DNA of 36,926 bases from an uncultured Pelagibacteraceae bacterium (GCA_902624315.1 CACNXC010000010.1:1-36926); one strand, 5' to 3'. Positions 25,227-34,903 are shown, numbered from the stretch's first letter. The notes: generated by a model from the sequence alone, not told the origin. Translations and numbers: made by a program.

Positions 25227-27812
25227 ATGAATTTGGTCATTGTAGAAAGTCCTGCTAAAGCAAAAACTATTAATAAATACCTAGGTGATAATTATAAAGT
25301 TTTAGCAAGTTATGGTCATATAAGAGATTTGCCGTCAAAAAATGGTTCTGTCAATCCAGATCAAGATTTTAAAATGGAATGGGAAGTTGATAGTTTTTCA
25401 AAAAAATATTTAAAAGAAATAACTGATGCGGCTAAAGACTCATCTAAAATTATATTAGCAACTGACCCTGATCGTGAAGGTGAGGCCATTGCTTGGCATG
25501 TCAAAGAATATTTGAATGAAAAAAAACTTTTAAAAGATAAAGAAATTGAACGAGTTGTATTTAATGAAATAACCAAAAAAGCTGTTATTCAAGGAATTGA
25601 AAATCCTAGGCAAATTGAGCCATTATTAGTCGATGCGTATATGGCTAGAAGAGCCTTGGACTACTTGGTTGGTTTTAATATATCCCCGATCCTATGGACG
25701 AAACTCCCAGGTTCAAAATCTGCAGGAAGAGTTCAATCTGTTGCCTTAAAATTAATTACTGAGAGAGAACATGCAATTGAGTCTTTTAAACCTGAGGAAT
25801 TTTGGACTTTAAGTATTAAATTTGCTGATACTGCAAATCAAAATTTTACTGCTAGTATTAGTCAGTTTGACAACAATAAAATTGAAAAATTTTCATTTAG
25901 AAATAAAGAAGAGATAAATAAAGCCATATCAAGTATTAATAAAAAAAAATTTAGGATAACTGATATTTCTAGCAAAATAGTAAATCGTAATCCCTCTGGA
26001 CCATTTACAACTTCAACTCTTCAACAAACTGCATCGAGTAGACTAGGTTTTGGTGCATCTAAAACAATGCAAATTGCCCAAAAACTTTATCAAGGTATAG
26101 AGATGGAGGGTGAAACAATTGGCTTAATTACTTATATGAGAACTGATGGAACTAATTTATCTAAAGATGCTGTTACAAGTTTCAGAAACTATATCCAAAA
26201 AGAAATTGGTAATGAATATTTGCCTAAAGATGTTTTGAATTATTCAGGCAAAAAAGCTAAAAATGCACAAGAAGCTCACGAAGCAATCAGACCTACTGAT
26301 ATTATTAGAACTCCTCAAAGTGTTAAAAAATATTTAAGCACAGATCAAAATAAACTTTATGATCTTATCTGGAGTAGAGCTTTATCTTCTCAGATGGAGT
26401 CAGCCAAATTTGATAGAAATACTATCACCATAACGTCAGATAATAATGATACAATTTGTAAAGCCAGTGGATCAGTTTTAAAATTTGATGGTTTCTTAAA
26501 GATTTATAACAATCAAAGCAAAGATGATGATGAAACTATTTTACCTTCTGTGTCTAAAGGACCTATTAATATTGAGGCTCTAATAGATGAACAGCATTAT
26601 ACACAACCACCACCAAGATATTCCGAAGCTAGTTTAGTTAAAAAGCTTGAAGAGCTTGGTATCGGAAGACCTTCTACGTATGCAAGTATTATTTCTACTA
26701 TTGCCAATCGAGGTTATGCAGAGATATTGAATAAAAGATTTTTTCCTACAGATAGAGGTAAATTAATTTCAGCCTTTTTAGAAAAATTATTCTCAAAATA
26801 CGTAGATTACAACTTTACAGCAGGATTAGAAGATCAACTTGATGAGATCACTACTGGCAAAGAAAGTTGGATTAAAGTTTTGGAACTTTTTTGGAAAGAC
26901 TTCAATAATAATGTTTCGGAAGTGAAAGAAAAAAGAACTAGAGAAGTGTTGGATTTACTCAATGATAGTCTAGGTGAATTAATTTTTGATAAGGATAATG
27001 AGGGTAATGTAGTAAGAAAATGTCAATTATGTAGTTCTGGAACACTTAGTTTAAAGAATAGTTTCAGAGGTGGTGCTTTTATAGGGTGTTCAAATTATCC
27101 AGAATGTAAATTTACACGACCCTTATCTAAAGCAAAAGCTGCTGCTCAAGCACAATTAGCTGAACCAAAATTTATAGGAAAACATGAAAATGGAAATGAT
27201 ATATATTTGAAAAATGGTAGATTTGGCCCCTACCTTCAATACGAGAAAATCCCTTCTGATATAGAAGTTGAAAAAATTAGTAAGAAAAAGAAAAAAACTA
27301 AAAAATTAAAGTCAGATGTAAATGAACTTTTAAAAAATGTTTCAATACCAAAAGGATTAGAATTAGAGAGTATTAATTTGGAAAAAGCTCAATTTTTATG
27401 TTCGCTACCTAAATCTTTGGGAATAAATCCAGATAATCAAAAAGACATTACATTAAACGTTGGAAGATTTGGTCCTTACTTAAAATGTGAAAATAAATCA
27501 GCAAGAATAGAAAATGTAGAGGAAATATTTTCCATAGGTTTAAATAGAGCAATAACGTTAATAGCTGAGGCTAAACCTGGTCGAATGTCCTCTTCTATGA
27601 TAAAAGATTTGGGAGAACATCCTGAGGATAAAAAACCTGTTAGAGTCATGAAGGGTCAGTATGGGCCTTATATAAAATATAAATCACTCAATGCAACTAT
27701 TCCTGAGGAAAAAGACCCCACTGAATTAACGATGGAAGAAGCTTTAATATTGATTGAGAAAAGAAAGGAATACGATAAGAGTAAAAAATCAAAAGGTAAG
27801 AAAAAAAAATGA
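25227..27812 (+). CDS. topA: DNA topoisomerase I (type IA)
   Basis: Relaxes negative supercoils. 861 aa. The TOPRIM domain has VIVESPAKAKTINKYLG and ATDPDREGEAIAWHV; the active-site tyrosine is Tyr303 in GLITYMRTDGTNLS. One four-cysteine zinc finger (CQLC...CSNYPEC) follows the core, then three copies of a short C-terminal repeat, each containing GRFGPYL or GQYGPYI, and a lysine-rich tail (KSKGKKKK). These C-terminal repeats are typical of alphaproteobacterial TopA, replacing additional zinc fingers of E. coli. The stop overlaps the next ATG by 4 nt (ATGA). Confidence 0.97.
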   Translation: MNLVIVESPAKAKTINKYLGDNYKVLASYGHIRDLPSKNGSVNPDQDFKMEWEVDSFSKKYLKEITDAAKDSSKIILATDPDREGEAIAWHVKEYLNEKKLLKDKEIERVVFNEITKKAVIQGIENPRQIEPLLVDAYMARRALDYLVGFNISPILWTKLPGSKSAGRVQSVALKLITEREHAIESFKPEEFWTLSIKFADTANQNFTASISQFDNNKIEKFSFRNKEEINKAISSINKKKFRITDISSKIVNRNPSGPFTTSTLQQTASSRLGFGASKTMQIAQKLYQGIEMEGETIGLITYMRTDGTNLSKDAVTSFRNYIQKEIGNEYLPKDVLNYSGKKAKNAQEAHEAIRPTDIIRTPQSVKKYLSTDQNKLYDLIWSRALSSQMESAKFDRNTITITSDNNDTICKASGSVLKFDGFLKIYNNQSKDDDETILPSVSKGPINIEALIDEQHYTQPPPRYSEASLVKKLEELGIGRPSTYASIISTIANRGYAEILNKRFFPTDRGKLISAFLEKLFSKYVDYNFTAGLEDQLDEITTGKESWIKVLELFWKDFNNNVSEVKEKRTREVLDLLNDSLGELIFDKDNEGNVVRKCQLCSSGTLSLKNSFRGGAFIGCSNYPECKFTRPLSKAKAAAQAQLAEPKFIGKHENGNDIYLKNGRFGPYLQYEKIPSDIEVEKISKKKKKTKKLKSDVNELLKNVSIPKGLELESINLEKAQFLCSLPKSLGINPDNQKDITLNVGRFGPYLKCENKSARIENVEEIFSIGLNRAITLIAEAKPGRMSSSMIKDLGEHPEDKKPVRVMKGQYGPYIKYKSLNATIPEEKDPTELTMEEALILIEKRKEYDKSKKSKGKKKK

Positions 27813-28063
27813 AAAAAATATTTATAAGTTCAATAATTTATTTATTTTCAACAAATATTCTAATTGCTGATGAACATAAATGTTCTGGGATGAAAAAACT
27901 TTCGAAAGAATATTTAGCATGTACAGCCAGAAATATTAAAGAAGGTGCTGTCAAAAAGAAAGATCAAGTTAAAGAAGGGTCTATAAAAAAAACAAATCAA
28001 ATTAAAAAAAGTACAAAAAAAATATTTAATAAAGTTAAAACTAAAATCAAAAAAAATAATTGA
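27809..28063 (+). CDS. Small basic secreted protein of unknown function
   Basis: 84 aa; I do not recognise a family. Residues 1-20 (KKIFISSIIYLFSTNILIA) form a clear signal peptide with likely cleavage after ILIADE or just before it. The mature part has two cysteines 16 apart (HKCSGMKKLSKEYLACTARN), which could form a disulphide, and then a tail with repeated Lys-rich units (EGAVKKKDQVKEGSIKKTNQ) predicted helical and strongly positive. The ATG overlaps the topA stop by 4 nt, and the next gene begins 2 nt after its stop, so it is embedded in an operon and looks real. A cell-envelope or outer-surface binding role is only a guess. Confidence 0.75.
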   Translation: MKKIFISSIIYLFSTNILIADEHKCSGMKKLSKEYLACTARNIKEGAVKKKDQVKEGSIKKTNQIKKSTKKIFNKVKTKIKKNN

Positions 28064-28065
28064 TT

Positions 28066-28527
28066 ATGAACTTTGAAGATAAGATAAAAGAACTCAATAT
28101 AAAGCTTCCTGAAGCGAAAGCACCAGTTGGTAATTATGTTGCAACAAAAATTACAGGAAAAATGTTATTCATATCAGGACAAATTTCTATCGATGATAAT
28201 GGTGAATTAATTAAAGGAAAAGTTGGTAGAGAATTGGATGTCACGGCTGGTTACAATGCTGCTAAGAGATGTGCGTTAAGTATTATTGCCCAAGTTAAAA
28301 AAGCCTGCGACAATGATTTATCAAAAATAAAATCATGTGTGAAATTAACAGGATTTGTAAACTCAACAGATGACTTTATTGATCAACCTAAAGTAATAAA
28401 TGGCGCATCTGATTTGATTGCTTCAATTTTTGGAGACGCAGGTATGCATACTAGAGCTGCTGTGAGCACAAATAGTTTACCATTAGGCGTTTCGGTTGAG
28501 GTAGACGCAATATTTGAATTAAATTAG
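28066..28527 (+). CDS. RidA/YjgF/UK114 family protein
   Basis: 153 aa from the ATG at 28066 (an in-frame TTG at 28060 would add two residues and overlap the previous stop; the ATG 2 nt after that stop is preferred). RidA proteins hydrolyse reactive enamine/imine intermediates from PLP enzymes. The sequence has MLFISGQISIDDNGELIKGK and HTRAAVSTNSLPLGVSVEVD, including the Arg that contacts substrate carboxylate in RidA. It is about 25 residues longer than classic RidA at the N-terminus, placing it in a divergent subgroup common in alphaproteobacteria, so its substrate is uncertain. Confidence 0.88.
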   Translation: MNFEDKIKELNIKLPEAKAPVGNYVATKITGKMLFISGQISIDDNGELIKGKVGRELDVTAGYNAAKRCALSIIAQVKKACDNDLSKIKSCVKLTGFVNSTDDFIDQPKVINGASDLIASIFGDAGMHTRAAVSTNSLPLGVSVEVDAIFELN

Positions 28528-28531
28528 ATTT

Positions 28532-29830
28532 TTACTTTCCAACACTAAAATATTTTAACCCTTGGTCTTTAATCTTTGATGAAGAATATATATTTCTCAT
28601 ATCAAAAATCATAAACTTCTTACCTTTAACTAAACTTTTAAAATTAATTGATTTAAAATCATTCCATTCAGTATGAATAATAACAAGATCAGCCCTATGA
28701 ACAGCATCTTTTATTGAAGTCTTATTAATTACATTTTTAAACTTCTTAAATTCAGTTTTATAACCAGTTGGATCAAAATATTTTATATTTGCTCCTTTTT
28801 TTAATAACCAAGGTATCATTTTTAAACATGAAGAGTCTCTCATATCATCAGTATTAGGCTTAAATGTAACTCCTAAAAAAGTAATTATTTTATTTTTAAT
28901 TTTCCTATTTAGAATTTTATTGATTCTATCTAATAAAATTTTAGATCTATTTTCATTTGATTTTATTACTGATTTTATTAGTGATAAATTTATTTTAAAT
29001 TTATCTGCTGTTGTAATAATGGCTTTTGTATCTTTAGGAAAACAAGATCCACCATAAGCAGGTCCTGCTCTAAGAAATCGACTGCCTATTCTTTTATCCA
29101 ATCCCATACCTATTGATATATCCTCAACGTTAATGTTAGTTTTTTCACATAAATTAGCTATTTCATTTATAAAAGTAATCTTTGTTGCCAAAAAAGCATT
29201 AGAGGCATATTTAATCAATTCTGCGGCTCTTCTAGAAGTTTGTAAATAAGAAGCGCCCTTAGAAATAAGTGGGCTATAAAGATTTTTTAAAATTCTACCT
29301 GCTTTTTTATCATTAGTTCCGATAACGACACGATCAGGATAAACAAAATCTCTTATTGCTTCTCCTTCTCTTAGAAATTCAGGATTTGAAACAACACAAA
29401 ATTTCTTTTTACTATTTTTTTTAGATAATATTTTTTCAATTTCATCTCCTGTCGTTACGGGAACTGTTGATTTTGTTATGATAATTTTAAATTTATTAAT
29501 TGAGGAACTTATTTCTTTAGAAACTTTGTAAATTTGACTTAAATCTGCTGAACTACCACCTTTTTTTGTTGGTGTACCAACACAAATAAAAATTATGTCT
29601 GAGTCTTTAATTGATTTTTTTAAATCTGTAGAAAAATTTAATTTTTTATTCTTAAAATTCTTTATTACTAATTCTGATAAACCAGGTTCATAAATTGGAA
29701 TCTTTCCTTTTTTTAGTAAGTTTATTTTGTCAACATTATTATCTACACAAATTACATCATTTCCTAAATCAGCAAAACATACTCCGCTTACTAAACCTAC
29801 ATAGCCAGTACCAATCATACACAATTTCAT
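28532..29830 (-). CDS. ugd: UDP-glucose 6-dehydrogenase
   Basis: Oxidises UDP-glucose to UDP-glucuronate with two NAD+. 432 aa. The NAD-binding motif is at the N-terminus (MIGTGYVGLVSGVCFADLG), with the family boxes IPIYEPGLSELV, FICVGTPTKKGGSSADLS, SNPEFLREGEAI and the active-site cysteine Cys263 in YGGSCFPKDTKAI. The C-terminal domain FLGVTFKPNTDDMRDSSC is typical. Starts with a 4-nt overlap of galU, so the two enzymes convert glucose 1-phosphate to UDP-glucuronate as a unit. A few Lys-rich stretches reflect genome composition. No glycosyltransferase is adjacent. Confidence 0.94.
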   Translation of the reverse strand: MKLCMIGTGYVGLVSGVCFADLGNDVICVDNNVDKINLLKKGKIPIYEPGLSELVIKNFKNKKLNFSTDLKKSIKDSDIIFICVGTPTKKGGSSADLSQIYKVSKEISSSINKFKIIITKSTVPVTTGDEIEKILSKKNSKKKFCVVSNPEFLREGEAIRDFVYPDRVVIGTNDKKAGRILKNLYSPLISKGASYLQTSRRAAELIKYASNAFLATKITFINEIANLCEKTNINVEDISIGMGLDKRIGSRFLRAGPAYGGSCFPKDTKAIITTADKFKINLSLIKSVIKSNENRSKILLDRINKILNRKIKNKIITFLGVTFKPNTDDMRDSSCLKMIPWLLKKGANIKYFDPTGYKTEFKKFKNVINKTSIKDAVHRADLVIIHTEWNDFKSINFKSLVKGKKFMIFDMRNIYSSSKIKDQGLKYFSVGK

Positions 29831-30642
29831 GATTTAGCTATCTCATAAGTTGATTTGATGTAACCGCCCATGCTTCCACAATCAAGATATTTTCCGGAAA
29901 AATTATGAGCAATGAATTTTTTATCATTTTGAATTAATGTTTGGATAGCATCTGTAATATGTATTTCTCCTCCTTTACCTGGTTTTTGTTTAAGTAATTT
30001 TGAAAAAATTTCTCTAGGTAAAATATATCTTCCAATCACTGCTTTATTAGATGGTGCTTTTTTTACAGAAGGTTTTTCAATAACATCTGAGATCAAATAA
30101 TTATTCTTATTTATTTTAGTTTTTAACTTATAAATTCCCCATCTCGAAACATTATTTTTTTTAACATTCATACTAGCCATAACAGACGCGTTGTATTTTT
30201 TATGAATCTTTATCATTGATTTAGAACAATTTTTTTTAATAATAAGATCATCTGGTAACAACATTAAAAAAAAATTATGTTTTATGAATTTTTTTGTTTT
30301 TAAAACGGCATCTCCAGTGCCAAGTGGTTTGTTTTGATATACAAATTTTATCATTTTCTTATATTTTAAAATTTTTTTGTATTCTTCCTTAATTCTTTTA
30401 TCTTTCTTTTTTTTAATTATTCTTTTATAAAAATTATCATTATAAAAATAAGTCTTTATCATTTTCTTCTTATTTGAAATTATAAAAATAACCTCTTTAA
30501 TACCTGCATCAATGCATTCATCTAGAATGTATTCAATTCCTGGTTTACCATTAATAGGTAAAAGTTCTTTTGGGAATACACTGGTTAATGGAAGTAAACG
30601 TGTACCCAAACCAGCTAAAGGAATAATTGCTTGTTTAATCAT
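29827..30642 (-). CDS. galU: UTP-glucose-1-phosphate uridylyltransferase
   Basis: Makes UDP-glucose from UTP and glucose 1-phosphate. 271 aa, slightly shorter than the usual 290-300. The nucleotide-binding motif AIIPLAGLGTRLLPLTSVFP with KELLPINGKPGIEYILDE, the PLGTGDAVL segment, MLLPDDLI and GEIHITDAIQTLI are all typical. It is the first gene of galU-ugd and diverges from panC across 34 bp. Confidence 0.94.
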   Translation of the reverse strand: MIKQAIIPLAGLGTRLLPLTSVFPKELLPINGKPGIEYILDECIDAGIKEVIFIISNKKKMIKTYFYNDNFYKRIIKKKKDKRIKEEYKKILKYKKMIKFVYQNKPLGTGDAVLKTKKFIKHNFFLMLLPDDLIIKKNCSKSMIKIHKKYNASVMASMNVKKNNVSRWGIYKLKTKINKNNYLISDVIEKPSVKKAPSNKAVIGRYILPREIFSKLLKQKPGKGGEIHITDAIQTLIQNDKKFIAHNFSGKYLDCGSMGGYIKSTYEIAKS

Positions 30643-30676
30643 TCAAATGTTTTACTTATTAAAAAGTTTTATACAA

Positions 30677-31486
30677 ATGAAAATTTTATTAAATAATAAT
30701 GATTTAAATGAGGCATTAGAAAATGTGTCAAATCTAGGTTTTGTACCTACCATGGGAAGTCTTCACAAAGGCCATATATCATTAATTAAACAATCCAAAA
30801 AAAAATGTAATAAAACTATTGTCAGTATATTTGTAAATCCAAAACAATTTAATAATAAAAATGATTTTAAGAAATATCCAAGAAATAGAAAAAAGGACTT
30901 ATCGATTTTAAAAAGACTTAAAGTTAATTATGTATATTTACCAACTGTTAAGGAAATTTATAGAGTAAAGAGATCCTCTAAGATTACAATTTCAAAAAAA
31001 GACAAGATATTATGTGCTAAGTACAGAAAAGGACATTTCGAGGGCGTAATTGATGTAATGGAACGACTAATTGAAAACATCAAACCTCAAAAAATTTTTA
31101 TGGGAGAAAAAGATTTTCAACAATTATATCTTTTAAAAAAATATTTAGGAAAAAACTCCTCAAAAATAATAGAATGTAGAACAATTAGAGAAAGAAACAA
31201 ATTAGCATTATCTTCCAGAAATTCATTATTACCAAAACGTGAAAAAAATTTGGCTGCAAAATTAATTACCAATATTATGAAACTTAAAAGAAAGTTAAAA
31301 ATGCGATCAAATATTAAAAAAGCACTTAATAAAACTACAAATGAAATTAATAAATTACAAAATGTTAAGATTGAATATCTCGAATTAAGAAATATTAAGA
31401 ATCTTAAAATTTCTAATAAATTAAAAAATTCAAAAATTTTTGTATCTTTTTATATTAATAATGTAAGATTGATTGATAATTTTTAG
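30677..31486 (+). CDS. panC: Pantothenate synthetase
   Basis: Joins pantoate and beta-alanine using ATP to give pantothenate (vitamin B5). The ATG at 30677 gives 269 aa, near the usual 280; the reading frame is open further upstream, but that part runs antisense through galU and lacks family sequence. The ATP-binding box FVPTMGSLHKGHISLI contains the HxGH signature (His30, His33). SIFVNPKQF, MGEKDFQQL and the KMSKS-like region ERNKLALSSRNSLL are present. panB, panD and panE are not in the window, so whether a complete pathway exists cannot be judged. Unusually Lys-rich. Confidence 0.93.
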   Translation: MKILLNNNDLNEALENVSNLGFVPTMGSLHKGHISLIKQSKKKCNKTIVSIFVNPKQFNNKNDFKKYPRNRKKDLSILKRLKVNYVYLPTVKEIYRVKRSSKITISKKDKILCAKYRKGHFEGVIDVMERLIENIKPQKIFMGEKDFQQLYLLKKYLGKNSSKIIECRTIRERNKLALSSRNSLLPKREKNLAAKLITNIMKLKRKLKMRSNIKKALNKTTNEINKLQNVKIEYLELRNIKNLKISNKLKNSKIFVSFYINNVRLIDNF

Positions 31487-31490
31487 AATT

Positions 31491-32864
31491 CTATAAAAAA
31501 TAAGCCCCAACACCTAAAAAAGAAACAAAACCTATTACATCAGTTATTGTTGTTACGAAAACACTAGAGGCAATTGCTGGATCAATTTTCATTTTTTTTA
31601 ATGTGACTGGAACAAGTATTCCAAATAAACCTGCCACTACCATTGTCAAAATCATTGAGATCGATATTATTAATGATAATTGGTAGTCTTGAAACCAGAC
31701 TTGGACGATAAAAGAACTTATAATAGCAAAAATTATTCCATTGAGAATACCAATATTAAATTCCTTAATAATATTTTGATTAAAGTTATTTTTTGTTAAA
31801 TCATTTGTTGCTAAAGTTCTAACAGTAACTGCTAAAGTTTGCATACCTGCATTACCACCCATCGATGCAACTATTGGCATTAAAAATGCCAAGACAACCA
31901 TTTGTTCAATTGTTGCACCAAACAAACTTATACAATAAGTAGCCAGAAATGCTGTGAATAAGTTTAATAGTAACCAGTTAAATCGTCTTTTAGTTTTTGT
32001 GATAACACCATCTGTAATTTCTTCGTCACCAACACCAGCTAATCTTAAAGCATCTTCCTCAGCCTCTTCTTTCAAAACTGTTAATACATCATCGGAAGTT
32101 ATCATTCCTACAAGTTTATTATTCTTATCTATAACACAAGCTGAGTTTAAATTGTAATTTTCAAATGAATTACCAACTTCTTCTCTATCCATATCCACTG
32201 GAACTAAAAAAATTGAATCATCCATAATTGAGGACATTTTTGTTTCTCTAGGTGTTCTTAATACCTTAGAGGATGGTACAGCACCAATAGGTTTAAAATT
32301 TTCATCAACAATATAAATTTCTAAAAATTCTTCTGGTAAGTCTTTATTCTCTCTTAAATAATCAATAGTTTGTCCTACCGACCAGTTACTTGGGATTGCT
32401 GTAAATTCTCTTTGCATTATCCTAGCAGCACTATCCTCTGGATAACTAAGACCTTCTAATAAAGCAAATCGATCTTTTGGGGGTAATAAACTTAATATTG
32501 AATTTTTATCTTTTTCTTCAACATTCTCTAAAATAGCTATGGCGTCATCAGACTCTAAATTTTTTAAAATCCTTACAATTGCATCTGAGGAAAGATATTT
32601 AATGATTTCTGATTGAACAGACTCGTTTAATTCAACAAATACTTCTGGATTAATCTTAAAATTATTTAATTTTATTAAACTTTCTCTGTCATTTTCACTT
32701 AAATGCTCAATAATATCAGCAGCATCAGCGGGATGCATTTCCTCAAAAGATCTAGTTATAAAAGATGCATCATTTGAGGTAATTTTGTCTGTAACAACTT
32801 TTATATATTCCTTATTAAATTCAAAATTGACTTTTTTATCTTTAATTTTTTTTATTAAAGTCAT
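31491..32864 (-). CDS. mgtE: Magnesium transporter MgtE
   Basis: Mg2+ channel of the MgtE family. 457 aa. The N-terminal cytoplasmic helical domain (about 30-130) contains EEMHPADAADIIEHLSENDR and repeats of the same type. Two CBS domains follow (about 135-255; MQREFTAIPSNWSVGQTIDY and VGMITSDDVLTVL), which act as Mg2+ sensors that close the pore when Mg2+ is plentiful. Five membrane spans form the C-terminal pore, including MPIVASMGGNAGMQTLAVTV, the conserved pore motif. It is convergent with panC (4-bp gap) and divergent from lipB (60-bp gap). Confidence 0.96.
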   Translation of the reverse strand: MTLIKKIKDKKVNFEFNKEYIKVVTDKITSNDASFITRSFEEMHPADAADIIEHLSENDRESLIKLNNFKINPEVFVELNESVQSEIIKYLSSDAIVRILKNLESDDAIAILENVEEKDKNSILSLLPPKDRFALLEGLSYPEDSAARIMQREFTAIPSNWSVGQTIDYLRENKDLPEEFLEIYIVDENFKPIGAVPSSKVLRTPRETKMSSIMDDSIFLVPVDMDREEVGNSFENYNLNSACVIDKNNKLVGMITSDDVLTVLKEEAEEDALRLAGVGDEEITDGVITKTKRRFNWLLLNLFTAFLATYCISLFGATIEQMVVLAFLMPIVASMGGNAGMQTLAVTVRTLATNDLTKNNFNQNIIKEFNIGILNGIIFAIISSFIVQVWFQDYQLSLIISISMILTMVVAGLFGILVPVTLKKMKIDPAIASSVFVTTITDVIGFVSFLGVGAYFL

Positions 32865-32924
32865 AAATACACCTATTATTTAGACGGATCTTTTAATACA
32901 AAATGAAAAGAATACAATTTTTAA

Positions 32925-33554
32925 ATGCCTATAGAAATTAAAAAGTCCCAAAATCCAGTAAAATATGAAGACGCAATATCATTTATGGAAGATCGACTTA
33001 AAGATATTGATCTAAAAAAAGTAGATGATTTGATTTGGGTTTTAGAACACAATCATATCTATACATCGGGAACAAGCTATAATGAAAATGAGATAATAGA
33101 TAAATCTATAAGTATTATAAAAACTAATAGAGGTGGTAAAATAACTTATCATGGACCAGGACAACTCATTTGTTATTTTGTAATTGACTTAAAGAAAGGT
33201 AAGAAAGATATCAGAAAATTCATATCTGTAATTGAAAAATCAATTATTGAAACCCTGAACCTCTATGACATAGAAACATTTGCTGATAAAGAAAATATTG
33301 GTATTTGGTACAATGATAATTCAACCATAAAAAAAGTTGCTGCAATTGGGGTCAGGGTAAGTAAATGGATAGCTTATCATGGTTTTTCTATCAATATTAA
33401 TAACGATTTAAAAAAATATGACGCGATTATTCCTTGTGGGATTAAAGATAAAGGTATTACTAATCTCAAAAAAATTAAAGATCAAAATTATGACGAATTA
33501 AAAAATAAGCTAATAGAAATATTTAAAACTAATTTGAAAAATTTAATCTTTTAG
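32925..33554 (+). CDS. lipB: Octanoyl-[acyl-carrier-protein]:protein N-octanoyltransferase
   Basis: Transfers octanoyl from octanoyl-ACP to lipoyl domains of 2-oxoacid dehydrogenases and the glycine cleavage H protein; LipA (not here) then adds sulphur. 209 aa. The signature [19 protein letters not shown] is complete. The catalytic Lys137 ([10 protein letters not shown]) and Cys171 ([11 protein letters not shown]) are present, as is [15 protein letters not shown]. The last 26 nt overlap the 3' end of the convergent rluC gene. The 60-bp leader holds a TACAAT hexamer but no clear -35. Confidence 0.95.
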   Translation: MPIEIKKSQNPVKYEDAISFMEDRLKDIDLKKVDDLIWVLEHNHIYTSGTSYNENEIIDKSISIIKTNRGGKITYHGPGQLICYFVIDLKKGKKDIRKFISVIEKSIIETLNLYDIETFADKENIGIWYNDNSTIKKVAAIGVRVSKWIAYHGFSININNDLKKYDAIIPCGIKDKGITNLKKIKDQNYDELKNKLIEIFKTNLKNLIF

Positions 33555-34440
33555 TCTTCAACAACTTATTAAAATAATCTGGTAATAAGGCTTTATAAGT
33601 ATATTTTTTTTCATTAATCATAAATTTTATTTGATAGGAATGAAGCATTAAATCTTTATTTATACCTTTCGAAGAAATAGATGAATTATATTTTTTATCA
33701 CCAAAAATTGAATGCCCTATGTTAAATAATTGTTTTCGCAATTGATGTTTTCTTCCTGTGATTGGTTTCATTTCTACTAAACTAGCATTGGTATTTTTAT
33801 CTATCACTTTAAAAATTGTTTTAGCTTTTTCTGTAATCTTTTTTCCATTGTCATATCTTATCAAATTATCATTCCATTCTCCTGAGTCTTTTTCAATTTC
33901 TCCGTTACATATTGCCAAATAAGTTTTGTGTACTTTTCTTAATCTAAATAGAGAGGTCAATAGTTGAGCTGTTTGTCTATTTTTCGCAATAATAAAAACA
34001 CCTGAGGTATCTTTGTCTAATCTATGAACAGAGAATGGTTTTGTTCCTTGAAATATTTCACTTTTTGCAAATATATCTACTAGATTTTTTTTTGACTTTG
34101 TTCCACCTTGAACTGATATTCCTGCACTTTTATTTAAAACTATAAAATCTTCATTGTTATCTATGATCAGATCTTCGTTTGATTTTATTACTTCAGTAGA
34201 TGGATTGAAATGTTTTTTTTCGTGTTTAATTTTTTCTTTAAAATCAAAATTGAAGAGTTCTATTTTATCGTTTGTTTTAATCTTAAAAGAGCTTTTTATT
34301 TTTTTTTTGTTTATTTTAATTTTTCCTAACCTTAAACTCTTTTCAATAAGACTTTGCGGTACTTTTCCTAATTTATTTCTTAACCATCTGTCAATACGCA
34401 TGTTATTACACGTTGACTCAACGATAAAACTTCTAATCAT
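33529..34440 (-). CDS. rluC: RluA-family 23S rRNA pseudouridine synthase
   Basis: Isomerises specific uridines in 23S rRNA to pseudouridine. 303 aa. The N-terminal S4 RNA-binding domain (about 14-65) has [20 protein letters not shown]. The catalytic domain contains [15 protein letters not shown], the active-site motif [17 protein letters not shown] with Asp142, and [15 protein letters not shown]. The RluC subgroup (955/2504/2580 in E. coli) is more likely than RluD but not certain. It begins 19 bp after rplQ on the same strand, so an rRNA-modifying enzyme appears to be transcribed with the ribosomal-protein operon. Its 3' end overlaps lipB by 26 nt. Confidence 0.9.
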   Translation of the reverse strand: MIRSFIVESTCNNMRIDRWLRNKLGKVPQSLIEKSLRLGKIKINKKKIKSSFKIKTNDKIELFNFDFKEKIKHEKKHFNPSTEVIKSNEDLIIDNNEDFIVLNKSAGISVQGGTKSKKNLVDIFAKSEIFQGTKPFSVHRLDKDTSGVFIIAKNRQTAQLLTSLFRLRKVHKTYLAICNGEIEKDSGEWNDNLIRYDNGKKITEKAKTIFKVIDKNTNASLVEMKPITGRKHQLRKQLFNIGHSIFGDKKYNSSISSKGINKDLMLHSYQIKFMINEKKYTYKALLPDYFNKLLKTKRLNFSN

Positions 34441-34459
34441 GAATATTTAAGGCTTTTAT

Positions 34460-34903
34460 TTATGCTGTGGCAGCTTTCTTATCTTCTTTTTTTTCAACTT
34501 CTTTTGCTGGATCTTTCTTTTTTTTATCAACTTTTTTAGCTTGAACGTCTCTATCAACAAATTCAATTATAGCCATAGGCGCATTATCTCCGTATCTAAA
34601 ACCTGCTTTAATAATTCTTGTATAACCACCAGCTCTTTTTTCGTATCTTTTAGATAAAGTTTTTTTTACTTTATTAGCTGACTGAATATCCTGCAATTGA
34701 GAAATCAAAATTTTAGTATTATGCAAACTATCTTTTTTACCTAATGTGATTATTTTGTCAGCCTGTGGCTTTAAAAATTTTGCTTTTGGTAAAGTTGTTT
34801 TAATTTGTTCATACTTTATTAGCGAATTAAGCATATTTTTAAGCAGCGCTTTTCGGTGTTCAGAAGTTCTGTTTAACTTCTTATTTGCCATTCCATGTCT
34901 CAT
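34460..34903 (-). CDS. rplQ: 50S ribosomal protein L17
   Basis: Large-subunit ribosomal protein near the exit tunnel. 147 aa. The N-terminal RHGMANKKLNRTSEHRKALL and KNMLNSLIKYEQIKTTLPKA are typical; GGYTRIIKAGFRYGDNAPMA ends the core. A Lys/Glu/Ala-rich tail of about 27 residues (KKVDKKKKDPAKEVEKKED) extends beyond the bacterial core, as is common in alphaproteobacteria. The ATG overlaps the rpoA stop by one base; a GAGG sequence (34914-34917) lies 10 nt upstream, inside rpoA, as a possible ribosome binding site. Confidence 0.97.
   Translation of the reverse strand: MRHGMANKKLNRTSEHRKALLKNMLNSLIKYEQIKTTLPKAKFLKPQADKIITLGKKDSLHNTKILISQLQDIQSANKVKKTLSKRYEKRAGGYTRIIKAGFRYGDNAPMAIIEFVDRDVQAKKVDKKKKDPAKEVEKKEDKKAATA

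Noticed and set aside
28528..28531. Bidirectional terminator between the RidA-family gene and ugd
   Set aside because: Only 4 bp separate the convergent genes, and no GC-rich hairpin with a T-run was seen at the gene ends. Convergent gene ends in this window generally lack visible intrinsic terminators.
30512..30676. Longer N-terminus for panC
   Set aside because: The frame stays open to 30512, but this part is antisense to galU and lacks PanC sequence; the ATG at 30677 fits the family start and leaves no overlap.
34460..34540. Low-complexity Lys/Glu/Ala tail of L17 as a frameshifted end
   Set aside because: The reading frame is clean to the stop, and acidic/basic tails on L17 are normal in alphaproteobacteria.
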